Assembly (NCBI RefSeq): GCF_954871325.1
Contig: NC_088779.1
Coordinates: forward strand, 24,910,869 to 24,974,868
Source: Gordionus sp. m RMFG-2023
Taxonomy: Eukaryota; Nematomorpha; Gordioida; Chordodea; Parachordodidae
Direction of reading: 5' to 3'
Length of the DNA: 64,000 bases
Part shown: positions 11,001-22,079 of the stretch, one piece after another
How the letters are laid out: every line of letters starts with the position of its first letter
Position numbering within the stretch: the stretch's first letter is position 1
Position numbers and translations under genes: made by a program
Notes under the pieces: model-generated
Database searches by the model: none
Seen by the model: the letters and a program-made list of their open reading frames with translations, nothing else
Told to the model about the DNA's origin: nothing

Positions 11001-13640
11001 AATGAAAGAATTGGACGTCGATTATGTACTGGTAATATTTGGGGGGCTCGTGGGATATTCTTCTGATGGTTTAAATATTTTTGAATTCGCCATTTTGTTT
11101 AAAAAAATTGACTAACTTTTTAAACTCAATTTTCTCTGTGGAGAGGCAAAAGCACGGTTAGATATAATTTAAGCATGTATTTCCTTTTATTTAGGTTGCA
11201 TAAATGATTGGTGTTAATAGCACAGACGGGGTACTCTTAATAACATCACTTATTCAAGGTCTCATTTACAAGAGGGCATTTGGAGAAGGACTCCCAAGAA
11301 AAATTTCTGGATCCTAAAATGTTTAAAAAAACATTTTAGGTATTTAATCAGGACCGAGAACCCAAACCCTTATAACCCTCGAGATTTTACCGAACCCCCT
11401 TTTAAGATTTTGGGTTAAGAAATTGTTTTTTTTAAATTTATTCTCTTAATGATGATATTTTAAAAGATTAATTTGCTTAAATAAAATTTTTAAATTGCAA
11501 ATATAATATTATTTATTAAATCGTATTGTATTATTCTAACTATAATTATGGTGATATGTTATTTTTATGGTGAATGCTAAATAAAATAAATTTTAAAAAA
11601 GCTGGCGTTCCTGTTATTTTAACTAAATTTTATAATCTTTATTTTTCTGGACTCTAAACCTGTTTCAGGGATTTCTATTGAACCTGAACCCTTTTGTTAG
11701 AACGAGGGTTAACATCTCTTATTTACATATTTAAAATGAATCGTAATTTAAAAACGAGTTAATATTACTTAATCATCTAATTTTTCAGTTATTTATTACA
11801 CATTTTTACTTGTTAGTTTAATTATTAATGGTCACGCAGCCTAGGCCGGAAAAAAATATTTTCAGGCCATGCCATACAAAATGTTTTTATGTATTCTGGG
11901 CCTAAATTTTGGAAATGTTTATAAAGCTATGTTGGCAAATTGATGTCGTTTTCCTCAATAAAAAATAGTTACGGACCACTGGACAACTTTCATAAAACAT
12001 AATTAAGCTGGGCCTGCTAAAAATGGGCCGAAAAACCTTATAAATTTTTTTTTAAGTGACAAGGCCATTCGATTTCAAATATGTTCCATAAAGATTAATT
12101 AATTCATATTCTAAGCTGCGTATTCACGAATCATATTTTTAAAAATGAAGAATTTAGTATTATCGATGCATGAGAAAAATATTACAGAGAATATGATTTT
12201 TTTATAAATGTCCTCTCCTAGTGCTTATATAAGCTAAAATTTCTAGTCACTGCCTTTGTACTATATTTTAACATGTTTTTTTTTTATAAAATAATAATTA
12301 GGTCATATTGAATTTAACATTTATGTAACATGATTTAAAATCAAAATAAATAAATGAAATCAGATATCAACAAATTTTTGTGGATGGTTCGTATAGGAGG
12401 TAGCACAGAGACGGGTAGCCACATTAAAGAAGCTGATTATTTCACACCCCAGGGCGAATATAAAATAGATAAGGATGCTTCAAAAATTATGCTTAATAGT
12501 TTGATGTATAAACTATCGTATTTTGACTTTGGCTCGGTTCATACAGAGGGAGGTATTCAAATTTTTTTTATTTTAAATTAAAATTTTCTCTTCCATTCTA
12601 TGAATGACTATGAATTTCTTCTAATACCCGGATTTTACCTCAAGACGTCTATCCTCTTCCGATATAATTCTCTTGCCCTCTTACTCAGCAACCCACTTAG
12701 CATCGCTTTTATGTTGGAAATTTTTTTGCATTATGATCCTTTTTTGATTTTCCCAACACATCCATCTTCGTAACCTTATTTATATCCAATGTCCTTTCCT
12801 CGTTTTTTGGCTTACATTATCCTGGAACATTTTTTTCTAGTCTAAACATTTAATCTCTAATTTAAAGGCACACTGCTTTCTTTTGTCTAATCATTTTATA
12901 TTTTTCTGTGCATCCCTTAAACTCTCCCCTCTCCTTATTTTAGATAAATATTCTGGCTTTATATATCTTTAATTACCTTACCGTATTTGAAGCATTTTCT
13001 AGATCAAATAACGAAATGTGGTTTTTTTGTTCTTTTTTATTAGTTTGTACTAAATTCAGCAGTTCTCGCATCACATGTTTTGGAAAAGTGTACTAATTTT
13101 ACAAATGTTATTTCGTCTAACGGAAGTATGATAGATAATATTTAGCTTAAATATGGGATATTGAGCCATGTTGTAGATGACATGTTTGTTGATAAACTGA
13201 AATCGTTACCAGATAAGGGGCTGATTTTCAAATTGTAATATATATTATATATACTATTATTCTAAGAATGACGTTTTTATATGGTTTCCAAATAAGCATC
13301 TAAAAAAATTATTTGATTAAATTTGTGAGGTTATTTATTTAGGAAATTAATTATTGAAATATAGGTTGTAGAAATAGAGCAAATTAAATATATTCAGATT
13401 TAAAATTAATAAAATAATCAATTTGAGAAAATTTTTAGATTAATTTGATTTAACAATTTCATCTTGATCATTTAATAAATAAATAAAGGCAAACCTTCTG
13501 GATTTGATAGAGTTAGGAACTGCGAAATTGGAGAAAAAAATATAAAGCTTAATTTTATGGAAGAATCTTTTACTACCGAACATTGGATTGTTAGAATATA
13601 CAAAGTTAAACGATTAAACAATCGTGGATTGAGGGTTTGA
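2075..13640 (+). CDS. STT3A: STT3A-like oligosaccharyltransferase catalytic subunit, 16 exons
   Basis: This ER membrane enzyme transfers the lipid-linked oligosaccharide to Asn in N-glycosylation sequons. Exons: about 2075-2176, 2219-2401, 2446-2591, 2707-2907, 3035-3145, 3709-3789, 4190-4346, 4567-4719, 5428-5510, 7424-7708, 10285-10390, 10466-10548, 10711-10827, 10966-11068, 12364-12552, 13489-13640; all joins keep phase. Motifs in order: [67 protein letters not shown], the WWDYG signature in [19 protein letters not shown], the DK/MI helix [11 protein letters not shown], and the end [14 protein letters not shown]. The product is about 740 residues, near the usual 705; the extra length is a Ser/Thr/Asn-rich loop in exon 10. 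The paralogue is STT3A, not STT3B, by the N terminus (RLSSEKQ) and short C terminus. The start is uncertain: the ATG at 2102 reads MYFGFL, like the family N terminus, but is out of frame with RLSSEKQ. Confidence 0.93.
2177..2218 (+). other. 42-nt intron 1 of STT3A
   Basis: GT at 2177-2178 and AG at 2217-2218. Joining the flanks restores A-F-A-I-R-L-F, which aligns without a gap to the animal STT3A sequence. Intron 2 (2402-2445) is 44 nt and is supported in the same way. Confidence 0.85.
3146..3708 (+). other. Intron 5 of STT3A
   Basis: AT-rich intron of 563 nt. It contains a 75-codon open frame (3465-3692) of biased composition and no motif, which I regard as chance. The acceptor is placed at 3707-3708 because it gives F-Y-S-M-G-T in alignment with the family; the later AG at 3715-3716 would break phase. 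Confidence 0.6.
4886..5343. mobile_element. hAT-type MITE in STT3A intron 8
   Basis: The ends are TAGTGATCTGCATCGGGTC and its imperfect inverse ending TTTGCAGATCTCTA. Repeated GC-rich blocks such as GGCCCGGCCCGAAC lie just inside both ends and stand out in this AT-rich DNA. Flanks ATGACAAT (4878-4885) and ATGCCAAT (5344-5351) are an 8-bp target duplication with one mismatch. There is no coding capacity. Confidence 0.75.
5511..6619 (+). other. First part of STT3A intron 9
   Basis: Non-coding. Around 5940-6130 and again at about 7110-7300 there are eroded GC-rich blocks (GGCCC-type) resembling the interior of the 4886-5343 MITE, so parts of this intron are probably decayed copies of that family. 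Confidence 0.35.
6620..6940 (+). CDS. Unidentified 106-codon open frame inside STT3A intron 9
   Basis: Open from directly after an in-frame TAG (6617-6619) to a TGA at 6938-6940, with no ATG near its start. The translation begins [19 protein letters not shown] and includes [17 protein letters not shown] and [18 protein letters not shown]. Base composition is clearly less AT-rich than its surroundings, and the residue mix looks like real protein, unlike the AT-driven frames elsewhere. The TAG before it could serve as a splice acceptor and a GT follows LIQ. I do not recognise the family. It lies on the same strand as STT3A but is not part of that protein, so a mobile-element fragment or a nested gene exon are the main options. 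Confidence 0.4.
   Translation, partial: NRYKAACPKEQVNVAAIGTKWLSHIRCEYFIFFRDSALLRRSWELLDGAMKLIQVKSHIKGFPMKKGTTVLPSGRFLSEKDVGSKIQEKLALFKKEAIITFIYHVG
7730..9054. mobile_element. hAT element in STT3A intron 10, perfect target duplication
   Basis: It starts CAGGGATGTGAACCCTTCG and ends in the inverse (GGGTTCACATCCCTG). ATTTTTAG flanks both sides (7722-7729 and 9055-9062), an exact 8-bp duplication as hAT transposases make. Subterminal repeats of the GGGTCCGGGTTC type occur at both ends. It sits 21 bp after the exon 10 splice donor. The interior is a decayed transposase on the - strand. Confidence 0.9.
7925..8806 (-). pseudogene. hAT transposase C-terminal half, decayed
   Basis: Read on the - strand from 8806: [15 protein letters not shown], typical of hAT transposases, then further on [13 protein letters not shown], and near the end the dimerisation block [18 protein letters not shown] followed by [16 protein letters not shown]. 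The N-terminal zinc finger and first half of the catalytic domain are missing. Internal stops and frame changes (for example near 8370 and 8040) show it is not functional. The element depends, or depended, on transposase made elsewhere. Confidence 0.8.
9466..9879. mobile_element. 414-bp hAT-type MITE in STT3A intron 10
   Basis: Termini are TAGAGGTCTGCAATAGG and its inverse CTATTGCAGACTTCTA. ATTTAAAC occurs exactly on both sides (9458-9465 and 9880-9887). The interior carries CCCGCC-rich blocks and a run of 14 C near 9780, and no open frame. A related copy lies at about 53195-53452. Confidence 0.85.
11069..12363 (+). other. Intron 14 of STT3A
   Basis: Non-coding. Segments at about 11345-11410 (GAGAACCCAAACCC) and 11650-11720 (GAACCTGAACCCTTTTG, then GGGTTAACATCTC) look like the two decayed ends of an element of the 7730-9054 family. 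No target duplication is visible. Confidence 0.35.
12553..13488 (+). other. Intron 15 of STT3A
   Basis: Intron of 936 nt whose first 400 nt are pyrimidine-rich on the + strand. I see no recognisable coding or repeat family in it. Confidence 0.4.
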
Positions 13641-13670
13641 AAAATGAATGTGATTAGGATATTTTAAAAG

Positions 13671-13676
13671 AATAAA
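13671..13676 (+). terminator. Polyadenylation signal of STT3A
   Basis: AATAAA lies 30 bases after the STT3A stop codon, a normal distance for the 3' end of an animal mRNA. Confidence 0.6.
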
Positions 13677-14744
13677 ATACACAACATTTAAATATTCTCC
13701 GCTAACAATCCATCCAGGTTGACTCATTACCACGATAACATAAATTGTGTAAATATATTAGTCAAAATCTTGCTTCATTTTGAATGTCTTGGGGAAATTA
13801 TTATGATTTAAATTTAGGTTTATAATACATGGATAATATACGTATTATATTAAAATTCTAATATATGATACTATTATTATCTTTTATAAATTGTTCTCAT
13901 TTTGCCCACCAAAAATGTATAAAATCATAAAATTGTAATTTTTTTAAATTGTAAATGATCACTAATTTATTTTCAGTTTATTATAGAATTATAATTAATT
14001 TATTAGAAGTTTTTTTATAATTCGTAGAAATAAAGCATTACGAATCAATTTATTTTAGAATATTTTTATTATTAAGACATGACCAGATTTACAAAATAAA
14101 TATTTTTAAAAAAATATGTTGTATTTTTTTATATATTAAATTAGAATATTAACGAATTTTTTAAAAAACTTCTTTTAAACGTTGAAAATGTTTACAATTC
14201 TTCGTTATTCATTTAAAATATGAAATCATTGATTTGATGTTATGTTTTTTTAAATCATCCTATATCTAAGGTTAAAAAAGAAGTGGAATAAAGATACCGT
14301 TATGATGTAAGAAAACATATTTTTAACAGAATATACCATCATAGTATATATGAAAGATAGTCTATAACTACAAAACTTTTCTTATTTAGTCAATATGTCT
14401 CAATCAAGTTTATAATGTATTTATGATTGCATGCTGAATCATAAATACTATTTGCATAAACTGTTAGTCTATTAGAAGAATTAACTTAGATTCTATGATA
14501 AGCTTATTTGTTTGAGCATATCGTAATACATTCAAATTTAGCCGGCTCACAAAAGTGCATTTTTAAAAGAATTAGGGCCTAAGTCATTAAAAATTTGAAC
14601 TTTTTGTTCCGAATTTAATATATTTTTTAAAAATTGAATGAATAATTTTAATATTTAACGTTTAGGCTAAACTTAGGTGAATGTAAATGGAAATTATGCT
14701 TCATTATACTATAATAAAAATTAATTGGCTTTGATCAGTACATC
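13677..14744. other. Intergenic AT-rich stretch
   Basis: No gene, RNA or element could be supported here. Confidence 0.3.
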
Positions 14745-15797
14745 CAGGGTTGGGCAAAAAGTTATAAATAACGTAAAGCATCTATAATTCTATCAATTTA
14801 AAAATGTAATGAAGAGTTCTGTAACCGTTAAACTTTTTGAGTATCGTAAAGTTCATATTTCGTTATTCAAAATTTATTCACCTATGGAATTTAGCCAGAA
14901 GACCGAGTTTTCGGAAATCGTTTAAGACTATTATTTAATAACGCCATGCCCTACTAGATGGAACAGTCTATATGACGCCTTGATGCTGCTTCTAAAATAT
15001 CTAACCTTGAAAGCCTATTAAACAAATTAGACCTTACAGTCATAAAAATAAATCGGTTTTTTGGAAGAATACACTAAGATTTTAGCACCTATTACCGAAG
15101 CATTGGATAAACTTCAAAAAAAGAAAAATTGATATTATGGTGATTTAGTACCAATATTATTTGTAACCAGAAAAAAATTATTAGCACTGTTACCACATTA
15201 TAAGCTACGAAGAGGAAAATTGCTATTATGATGATTTAGTATGTCTATGTATATTATTTGTAATCTACTAAAAATTCAAATGATATTGAGATGCAAGTAA
15301 TTTTATATCTTCTTGATCCATCATTTGAAATTAATTTACTGCCTAAATATCCGATAATCAAACAAATTTTTATTCGTTAAAATTAGTGTTGTTAAACGGC
15401 TCGTTTTGAGCCTATTTTTAAAAACGGCTAACTCATTATTTCATCCAGAATAATATTACCCAAGCCTGAAGATTTTGCTGACAATATTTTTCTGGCTAAC
15501 GAGTCGTTTAACAATACTAGTTATAATACAAATCTACCATCCTCTATTCCTTGAATGCCTTTTTACTTTTGCTAATTTGATTAATACGCCAAATAGAAGA
15601 TTAAATAATGTTCTATTTAAAGTTCCTTTACCAAATGCTTAAAATTACAATATTTAATTATATATTAATCTTGATAAAAAATAAAAAGAGCTCTTGTAAC
15701 CGTGTTTTGAATAACGGTTTCGTAACCTTAACTATTTTGAGATAACAAGAGTAACTTAACCATTATATTTTTCCCCTGAGTAACGTACCTAACCCTG
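14745..15797. mobile_element. hAT relic with a MITE inserted in it
   Basis: The left end CAGGGTTGGGCAAAAAG and the right end, inverse CAGGGTTAGGTACGTTAC, are hAT-like. The interior on the + strand contains CPTRWNSLYDALMLLLKYL and FLEEYTKILAPITEALDKL, both typical of hAT transposases, broken by stops and frame changes. Flanking 8-mers do not match convincingly. The MITE at 15384-15519 inserted later. Confidence 0.7.
15384..15519. mobile_element. TAGTGTTG MITE, internally deleted copy
   Basis: TAGTGTTGTTAAACGGCTC at the left and its inverse ending CAATACTA at the right. Flanks GTTAAAAT (15376-15383) and GTTATAAT (15520-15527) are an 8-bp duplication with one mismatch. It is 136 bp, against about 220 bp for full copies. 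Confidence 0.8.
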
Positions 15798-16388
15798 CCA
15801 GCGTCTACACGAGAAAAAATATCTTTGAAATGTGCCAGAATTTACCCTCTATTCCTATAATTTTTAAACATTTAATGTTTTGTAGCCATTTGTCCTGTCA
15901 TTTTTAAAGCAAATTATATCAAAAATTTTATTCAGACGATTTGTTTGATGTTCTTCTATCTTTACGGAAATTTAAAATTTTTAACCTCATTATGCCATTT
16001 GAGCTATAAAAAATTAAAAATATATTGTTTAAATTTCTTATCAATTTATTTTTACTTAAAAAATGGTATTTAAATTTTATTTAAAGTTTGAATAGTCAAA
16101 TATAATTTGAATAATGGATACCATTATTCGATTGCATTAAAATAAATAAGATAAATTATCATTTTTAAATTTGATTTTATAATTGCAAAATAAATTCAAT
16201 TTTTAAAAGGTAAAAGATAATCTATTACAGAATGATTTGGTCTACCATACGGACCATTCTACAGACTAGAATTAACAATATAAATAGTAAATGGAACATA
16301 CATAAATTATTTTTTTATTTCATGATAATGTAAAGAACAAACTCTAAAAATTGGCATATTATGTCATTTTTTGTTTGTTAATAAACAG

Positions 16389-16577
16389 GAAATTCGGGAT
16401 CTATATCGCTTGACCAGGCGTGCAGCCCACCAATTATATTATACACGGCAAATGAGTTTTTTTCATTTTTATCGGTCAGGTTTATTCGTTCCAACTTTGA
16501 TCGCAAAATTTGGCAAGCACGAATGGAATCGTTTCCTCTCCGGCACAATACAAATACTTCAAAAAATTTATAAATTA
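16389..16577 (+). CDS. Unidentified exon-like stretch open in two frames
   Basis: An AG acceptor (AATAAACAG) precedes a stretch that is less AT-rich than its surroundings. Two forward frames are open together. One reads EIRDLYRLTRRAAHQLYY. The other begins NSGSISLDQACSPPIILY and includes FFSFLSVRFIRSNF; it looks like a hydrophobic helix followed by a basic tail, vaguely like the last helix of a seven-helix receptor. I cannot tell which frame, if either, is used, and no family is recognised with certainty. It could be one exon of a gene whose other exons I have not found, or a decayed element. Confidence 0.3.
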
Positions 16578-16599
16578 TAAAATACGTTTATTTTACAAA

Positions 16600-17630
16600 T
16601 GAGTAAGTATATTTATTAGACCCCCCTCCCTATACTGTACCTGTTTTTTTTTCAGAACCAACCCTGTAAAAAAAATTATAAGCACGAGGACAATAAAAAA
16701 ATTTGTGATTACTCTTTTTCTCGAAAAAAAAATATTTTCATAAAATAGAAAACAAATTAATTTATAAAAATATCGAGGTCCTTAAAATCTGTTGGATCGG
16801 TTCATGCAGGACTCAATTAAATTATCAGTGAAATAAACTTGCATAAATTGCCTAATTTGAGCCGATTCCCAAACGGCCCATTCTCGGAACTCAAAATCTA
16901 AGCCGAGTTGCTAACAGATTTTGCAAAACTACAAGTGAAAATATGCCCGATGCTAATACCAACTGAAATTTAAACATTGCCTAATGTAAAGATCAGGATT
17001 GTTGGTTAGAACATGTATATACATACAAATTAAACTAAAATGACTATCAAATATAGATGATTTTCATTTTAAAAAATCTCTCTAAGCTAGATATTAAAAT
17101 TTTCTGTATGAGTTGAGGTGTTTGGCTCGATATTAACGAAACTACCAATTCGAAATGACAGGAAAAAATCTTAAAAAACCCAACAGAAAGACTGATAAGA
17201 TTTTGTAATAATGATATGTCAGATTTGACAAGTTATCAATAATGATTTTAAAAAAATTTAAAAATATTTTTAATACATATGTCTTAAACCTTAAAACCTC
17301 AACAATTCATATCTCTAACCTTTTATCTTATTCCCTAGTTACCTATTTTAATAAAAAAATTAAATTATACATTTTATCCAATTAAAAATTTCCTTCGAAT
17401 GAATATTCTTTTAATTGGATATTAACAGATTTGATTATATAAAACTAACGAAATTTTTTTTCCTTACCTGTCAAATTTTTTTAATATAATTCGCCTTTTC
17501 CAAATGTCTCTTAAAATTTAACGATCAACATAATATCGAAAACTTATTTCATTTAAAATATTGCTATATTTTATTTTGTAATATTAAAATAAAATTTTAA
17601 AACTTTTATAAGGATGATTCGGCTCGATTG
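16600..17630. other. Intergenic or intronic AT-rich stretch
   Basis: Around 16850-16920 a TTTGAGCCGATTCCCAAACGG block resembles one arm of the TAGTGTTG MITE family. Nothing else is supported. Confidence 0.3.
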
Positions 17631-17633
17631 TAC

Positions 17634-17758
17634 AGACGTTATTTCTAATATTTGCAATCATGTCGTCGCTTATTAAATCTTCATTATCATTCCGTGAATA
17701 CGTGCTCCTCGTGATGGCGGAAAAGGGGATATCTTATAAATTATATATTTTTTTTATT
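17634..17758 (+). CDS. Possible exon, unidentified
   Basis: After an acceptor-like TGTACAG there is an open stretch with a hydrophobic start (TLFLIFAIMSSL) followed by SLSFREYVLLVMAEKGI. The second part recalls the beginning of glutathione-transferase-like folds (VLLV.AEKGI), but the match is too short to name. A GTTAGT donor follows in frame. It may belong with the terminal exon at 18652-18771, which lies on the same strand; this is inference only. Confidence 0.25.
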
Positions 17759-18651
17759 GTTAGTATTCAGGGCTGAACCCTAATTAAGAGTTTACAAACT
17801 TTAAACTCCATTTAGCAGAACTAGAAACTTAAGTAAAAACCGATTTTCTGAAAGGGCTTTAAACAAGGCCCGGGTCCGTATTACTCTGGGTTCGATATGT
17901 TGTCCATAAATCGGTCCCTTTTGGTCCATCTTGTGCTAACAATATATTTTTCAATATAGTTGTTTGATTTCGGAAAGGGCCAAGCCCGTCGAAATTTGTC
18001 GTTTTTGGTCTTACACTTAAATATTTTTATCCATTCTAAATAGCAAAGAAATATTTTGTACAAGTTGTCTGGCTTCACCAGTAAACTTTTTTATATAAAG
18101 GAAAACGATTATTTATTTGGCAAATTATCAATTTTAAAAAAATTATAAAAATTACAGCCCATGTCTTATAAAGATACTTGGTAACTCATTGAATCGTGGG
18201 GAAATTTTTTCATATTATTTTTTTGTAAATATTATTTAAAAAAATTGGAGGGAAAGGTTAAATTTAGAAAAAATTAATTAAAATGGTCGCTTTATTTTCT
18301 ACCAAATTAACTTAAAACGAATTATTCGATTTGTATTTTACGAATATGAATGATAAAATTATTTGGTTCAAATCAAATAAATAAGGAAAATATTAATATT
18401 ACTTACCCCTACATTTCGAAAGATCTGCAGTTCAAATTTTTAGACCTGGTGAATTTTTTTTAAAGCTTGATCTAGGTTATTCCATATAAAATAAATAACT
18501 TTTTAACTTCCTTTTAATTTTGGATAAATATTGAGAAAACATCATTAGTAGATATAGAATTTTAGCTTTCTAGAACTAATAGGTTCTGAGATATCAATAG
18601 GAAAAAATTAATCTCTTTCAAAAAATTTATTCATGTGCTTTTTTATTTTAG

Positions 18652-18771
18652 GTCCTCTTATTTTTAGTGATTCCTCTCTCTATTGAAATTGTCAAAGAAA
18701 CATCTCCTAATCTTAACTCAGAGCTAGTCGGCATACCTAATCCTATAACTACCCTCATTCCTTCATCATGA
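18652..18771 (+). CDS. Terminal exon of an unidentified gene, ending at an hAT insertion
   Basis: A pyrimidine-rich acceptor (TTTTTTATTTTAG) is followed by 39 open codons and a TGA at 18769-18771. The peptide begins VLLFLVIPLSIEIVKETSPN and ends PNPITTLIPSS. It is richer in G and C than its flanks and reads like the end of a membrane protein. The stop codon lies within the ATCATGAA target duplication of the composite hAT element that starts at 18773, so if the exon is real the element sits in its 3' untranslated region. On the far side of the element an AATAAA at about 24934 could serve as poly(A) signal. No upstream exon is certain. Confidence 0.4.
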   Translation, partial: VLLFLVIPLSIEIVKETSPNLNSELVGIPNPITTLIPSS

Positions 18772-19226
18772 ACAGGGTTGCCATGTCTCCCCCCATCAGC
18801 GGGAGACTCCCGTAATTTTTTAGTTTATACGCAGACATCTCTCTCCTGCAAAACTACCGCAATTGGAAATCTCCCGCAATTTTTTAATTTCTCCCGCATT
18901 TTTTTTTAAAAGTATTTTAACATTTTTAATATATAAATAATAATTTTGAGAGACATTAATTGATGATTTTTATTTTAAAATAATTTTAAATATTTATTCG
19001 AAAAATGTCTTGTTTGTAAATTTCTTTCTATCCTGTTTTATTTTTATCCAATAATAAATCAACATCATTTCATTCATATAAGTCAGTACAAGGGAGTATA
19101 TCAACATCGATTGCAATACAAAAATATTCTCAATTAATAAATAATATAGATGCAACTACTTCATCTATCATGTAGTTAAACATTCACAGAGCTATATCAT
19201 CACAATGTGGGTCATATCTTTTTCTC

Positions 19227-19766
19227 ATGATATTTAACGACTCCAATATAAGTGCAAACCTTACTTGTGGCAGAACAAAAATGAGCAAGGCTATCACAAG
19301 TGTTTTAGTACCTGAATCCTATAGGTCAATTCTAGACCATTTGAAAAATGGGCATCCATATTCAATTCTGACAGATGCATATAATAAGGGAAATATTAAA
19401 ACATTTTCCTTGATCCTTCGCTATTTCAACAAGAATATGAACATTTCCATAAAACTGTTAAAAATTTTTTCCTCGGATAGTAAAAAATCCAACGATGTAG
19501 CTAGCCACATAATGGTAAATATAGCTGATTCAGGTTTATCAATGATTTGCATGACAGCTTTCTGCGCTGATATTGCCTCTGTAAATTTGGCAAAAACTAA
19601 AGTTACCAAATTGAGGCAGCACAATAATGAATTAATACCAATTGGCTGTATATGCCATATACTACATAATTCTTGCAAGAAGGCAATAAATGTACTATCT
19701 GTGGATGTCCATATAATTGTGATGAAATGTTTTAACAAATTTAGTCATCAACTGTTAATGAATTAA
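19227..19766 (+). pseudogene. hAT transposase copy 1, N-terminal/catalytic part
   Basis: An open frame of 179 codons. It reads TCGRTKMSKAITSVLVPES, then HPYSILTDAYNKGNIKTFSL with the first catalytic Asp in TDA, later AFCADIASVNLAKTK with a second conserved Asp, and CICHILHNSCKKAINVL. These are signatures of the DUF4371-type hAT transposases. The frame breaks after about 19766 while matching sequence continues to about 20290, so the dimerisation part is absent or shifted. Confidence 0.8.
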
Positions 19767-20299
19767 AAGACTGGTGAAGTGGTCTGACTTGGAATGGTGT
19801 GAGTTGTTGCGATATATACCTATCAGATTGTCTTTAATACCTGCCATCGATAGAATTTTAAAATTTTACAAACCCTTAAAAAAATACTTTTCTTAAATAA
19901 GGATTTTAAAAGCTGTTCATTTTGAAAAAATTTTTCGAGTATGAAATGGTAGAAGCATATTTGGGATTCGTTTCACATGTAGGAAATCTACTTCATGCAG
20001 TTAATATTCAGTTGCAATCAGAATATTCTTTATAAAAAAGATTCACAAGATCATGATACAGCTCTGTTCATCTCTACAATTAAAAATTGATAATAAATTT
20101 TATGGCGCTATTGCAAAAAATATTATATTAAAATGTTCAAATAATACTTTAATTAATACATTTTTAAATGAAGCAGATATTAAGACAAATTTAGAATACA
20201 ATCAAAATTTGATTTTAATTGTATAAATATTATGACATTGAAACAGAAATCATCAATTGATGGTTTTTATAATTTAATAAATATATTAAAATCTCAAAT

Positions 20300-21130
20300 A
20301 AAATATAATTAAATTTTAGCAATGACGCCATAAAATTTATTGTCAAATTTTAATTGTAAAGATGAGCACATCTGCAGCATAATTTTGTGAATCTTTGTTA
20401 AGATTCTACTGATTGCAACTACACATTAACAGCATGTAATAGATTTCCTACATGTGAAATCATTTGTAAATATACCTCTATTCATTATTGAAAAAAATTT
20501 CAAAATATTAGGACAGCTTTTTTAATCTTTATTTAAGAAATATTTTTTTAAAGGTTTATAAAATTTTAAAATTCCGATGGCGGGTATTAGGAACATATCG
20601 CAACCAACATTGTGTTGACTTAATTCTGTAAATACACTCTGTTTCTACCAAATTTACTGAGGCATTATCAGATCAGAAAGGTGACATGCAATTTATTGTT
20701 AATCTCGAATCTTCTATATTTACCATTATATGGTTAGCTATGTCTTTGGATTTTTCACTATTTGAGGGGAAAAAATTTAATAGTTTTATTGAAACGACCT
20801 TAATTTTGATGAAATAGCGGAGGATCAAGGGAAATATTTTAATACCTTATTAGATCATCTGTTAGAATTGCTTATGTATGCCCATTTTTCAAATCGTCAA
20901 GAATTGACCTCCTGGATTTAGGTCCTAAAACATTGATGATAGCCTTGCTCATTTGTTCTATCATTTATATTAGAGTCGTTAAATATTATGGGAAAAGATT
21001 CTACCAACATTGTGATGATAAGTATCTCTGTGAATGTTGTACTACAAGATAAGTGATTACAATTACCGCAACTGTAGTTTCATCTATATTATTTCTTATT
21101 TTTGGAGTACCTTATTTTGTATTTAAAGTG
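20300..21130 (-). pseudogene. hAT transposase copy 2, inverted and internally deleted
   Basis: The - strand of this stretch repeats copies 1 and 3 with many changes. It carries the same deletion as copy 3: sequence from the middle of the gene joins directly to the ACTTATTCTG/ACCAACATTG region near 20610-20640. No long frame is left. Confidence 0.65.
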
Positions 21131-21562
21131 ATACGTGATAATTAAGTGCCTATCCCTATAATGTTATACACACACATGGTAGATTTCCAATTGCGGTCGT
21201 TTTACGGGACATTCACATAAAATATATTTTTAATTGAAAAATTAAAATCGTTTTTTTTATAAAATTTTATCTTGTTAACATTCTTTTATATTTAAAAAAG
21301 ATCATTGGTTTTTTTTTATAAATTAATAACTAAATAAAAAATAATAGGCGGATAATTAAATCAATTCAAATTTTTTTTTAGCAATTTTTATATTTCTACT
21401 GCAATTTTTATATCTCTCCCGCAATTTGAAAATTTTGGGAGAAATTCTGTATTATGTGGGAGTAATATAAAAATTGTGGGAGAAATATGAAAATTGCTAA
21501 AAAAAAAATTTGCGGGCCTATCCGCTTATTATTTTTTATAAATATAAAATCGAATCTATTTC

Positions 21563-21777
21563 CAAAAATAAAATAGGTAATTATTTTTTAAAATAAAATA
21601 GCCAACTATTTTTCAAAATAAAATAGCCAACTATTTAAAATAAAATAGCCAAATATTTTTCAAAATAAAATAGCCAACTATTTTTCAAAATAAAATATCC
21701 AACTCTTTTTCAAAATAAAATAGGTAACTATTTTCCAAAATAAAATACGCAACTATTTTTCAAAATAGGTAATTATA
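21563..21777. repeat. 25-bp minisatellite inside the composite hAT element
   Basis: About nine tandem units of roughly 25 bp built on AAAATAAAATAGCCAACTAT, with variants GGTAA and CGCAA in the GCCAA position. One unit is shortened. It lies close to the centre of the inverted arrangement. Confidence 0.85.
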
Positions 21778-22079
21778 GTATGACACAAAATTTCTTAAAT
21801 ACTATCTTTATTATTAAAATAACATATTGATTTATTATAATATATTAATTTTGTTTAAAAATAATAACCAACGATCTTTTTTAAATACAAAAGAATGTAA
21901 ACAAGATAAAATTTTATAAAAAAATTGTAATTTTACAATGTAAAAAAATATATTTTATGCTAATGTATAAATAAGATTTTATAAAAAAACAAACAATTTT
22001 AAATTTACAATGTTAAAAATAATTATAATCAGTGCGGGGAAGTTGTTCTACAGTATTTAGTTAATACAATGAGGGAAGG

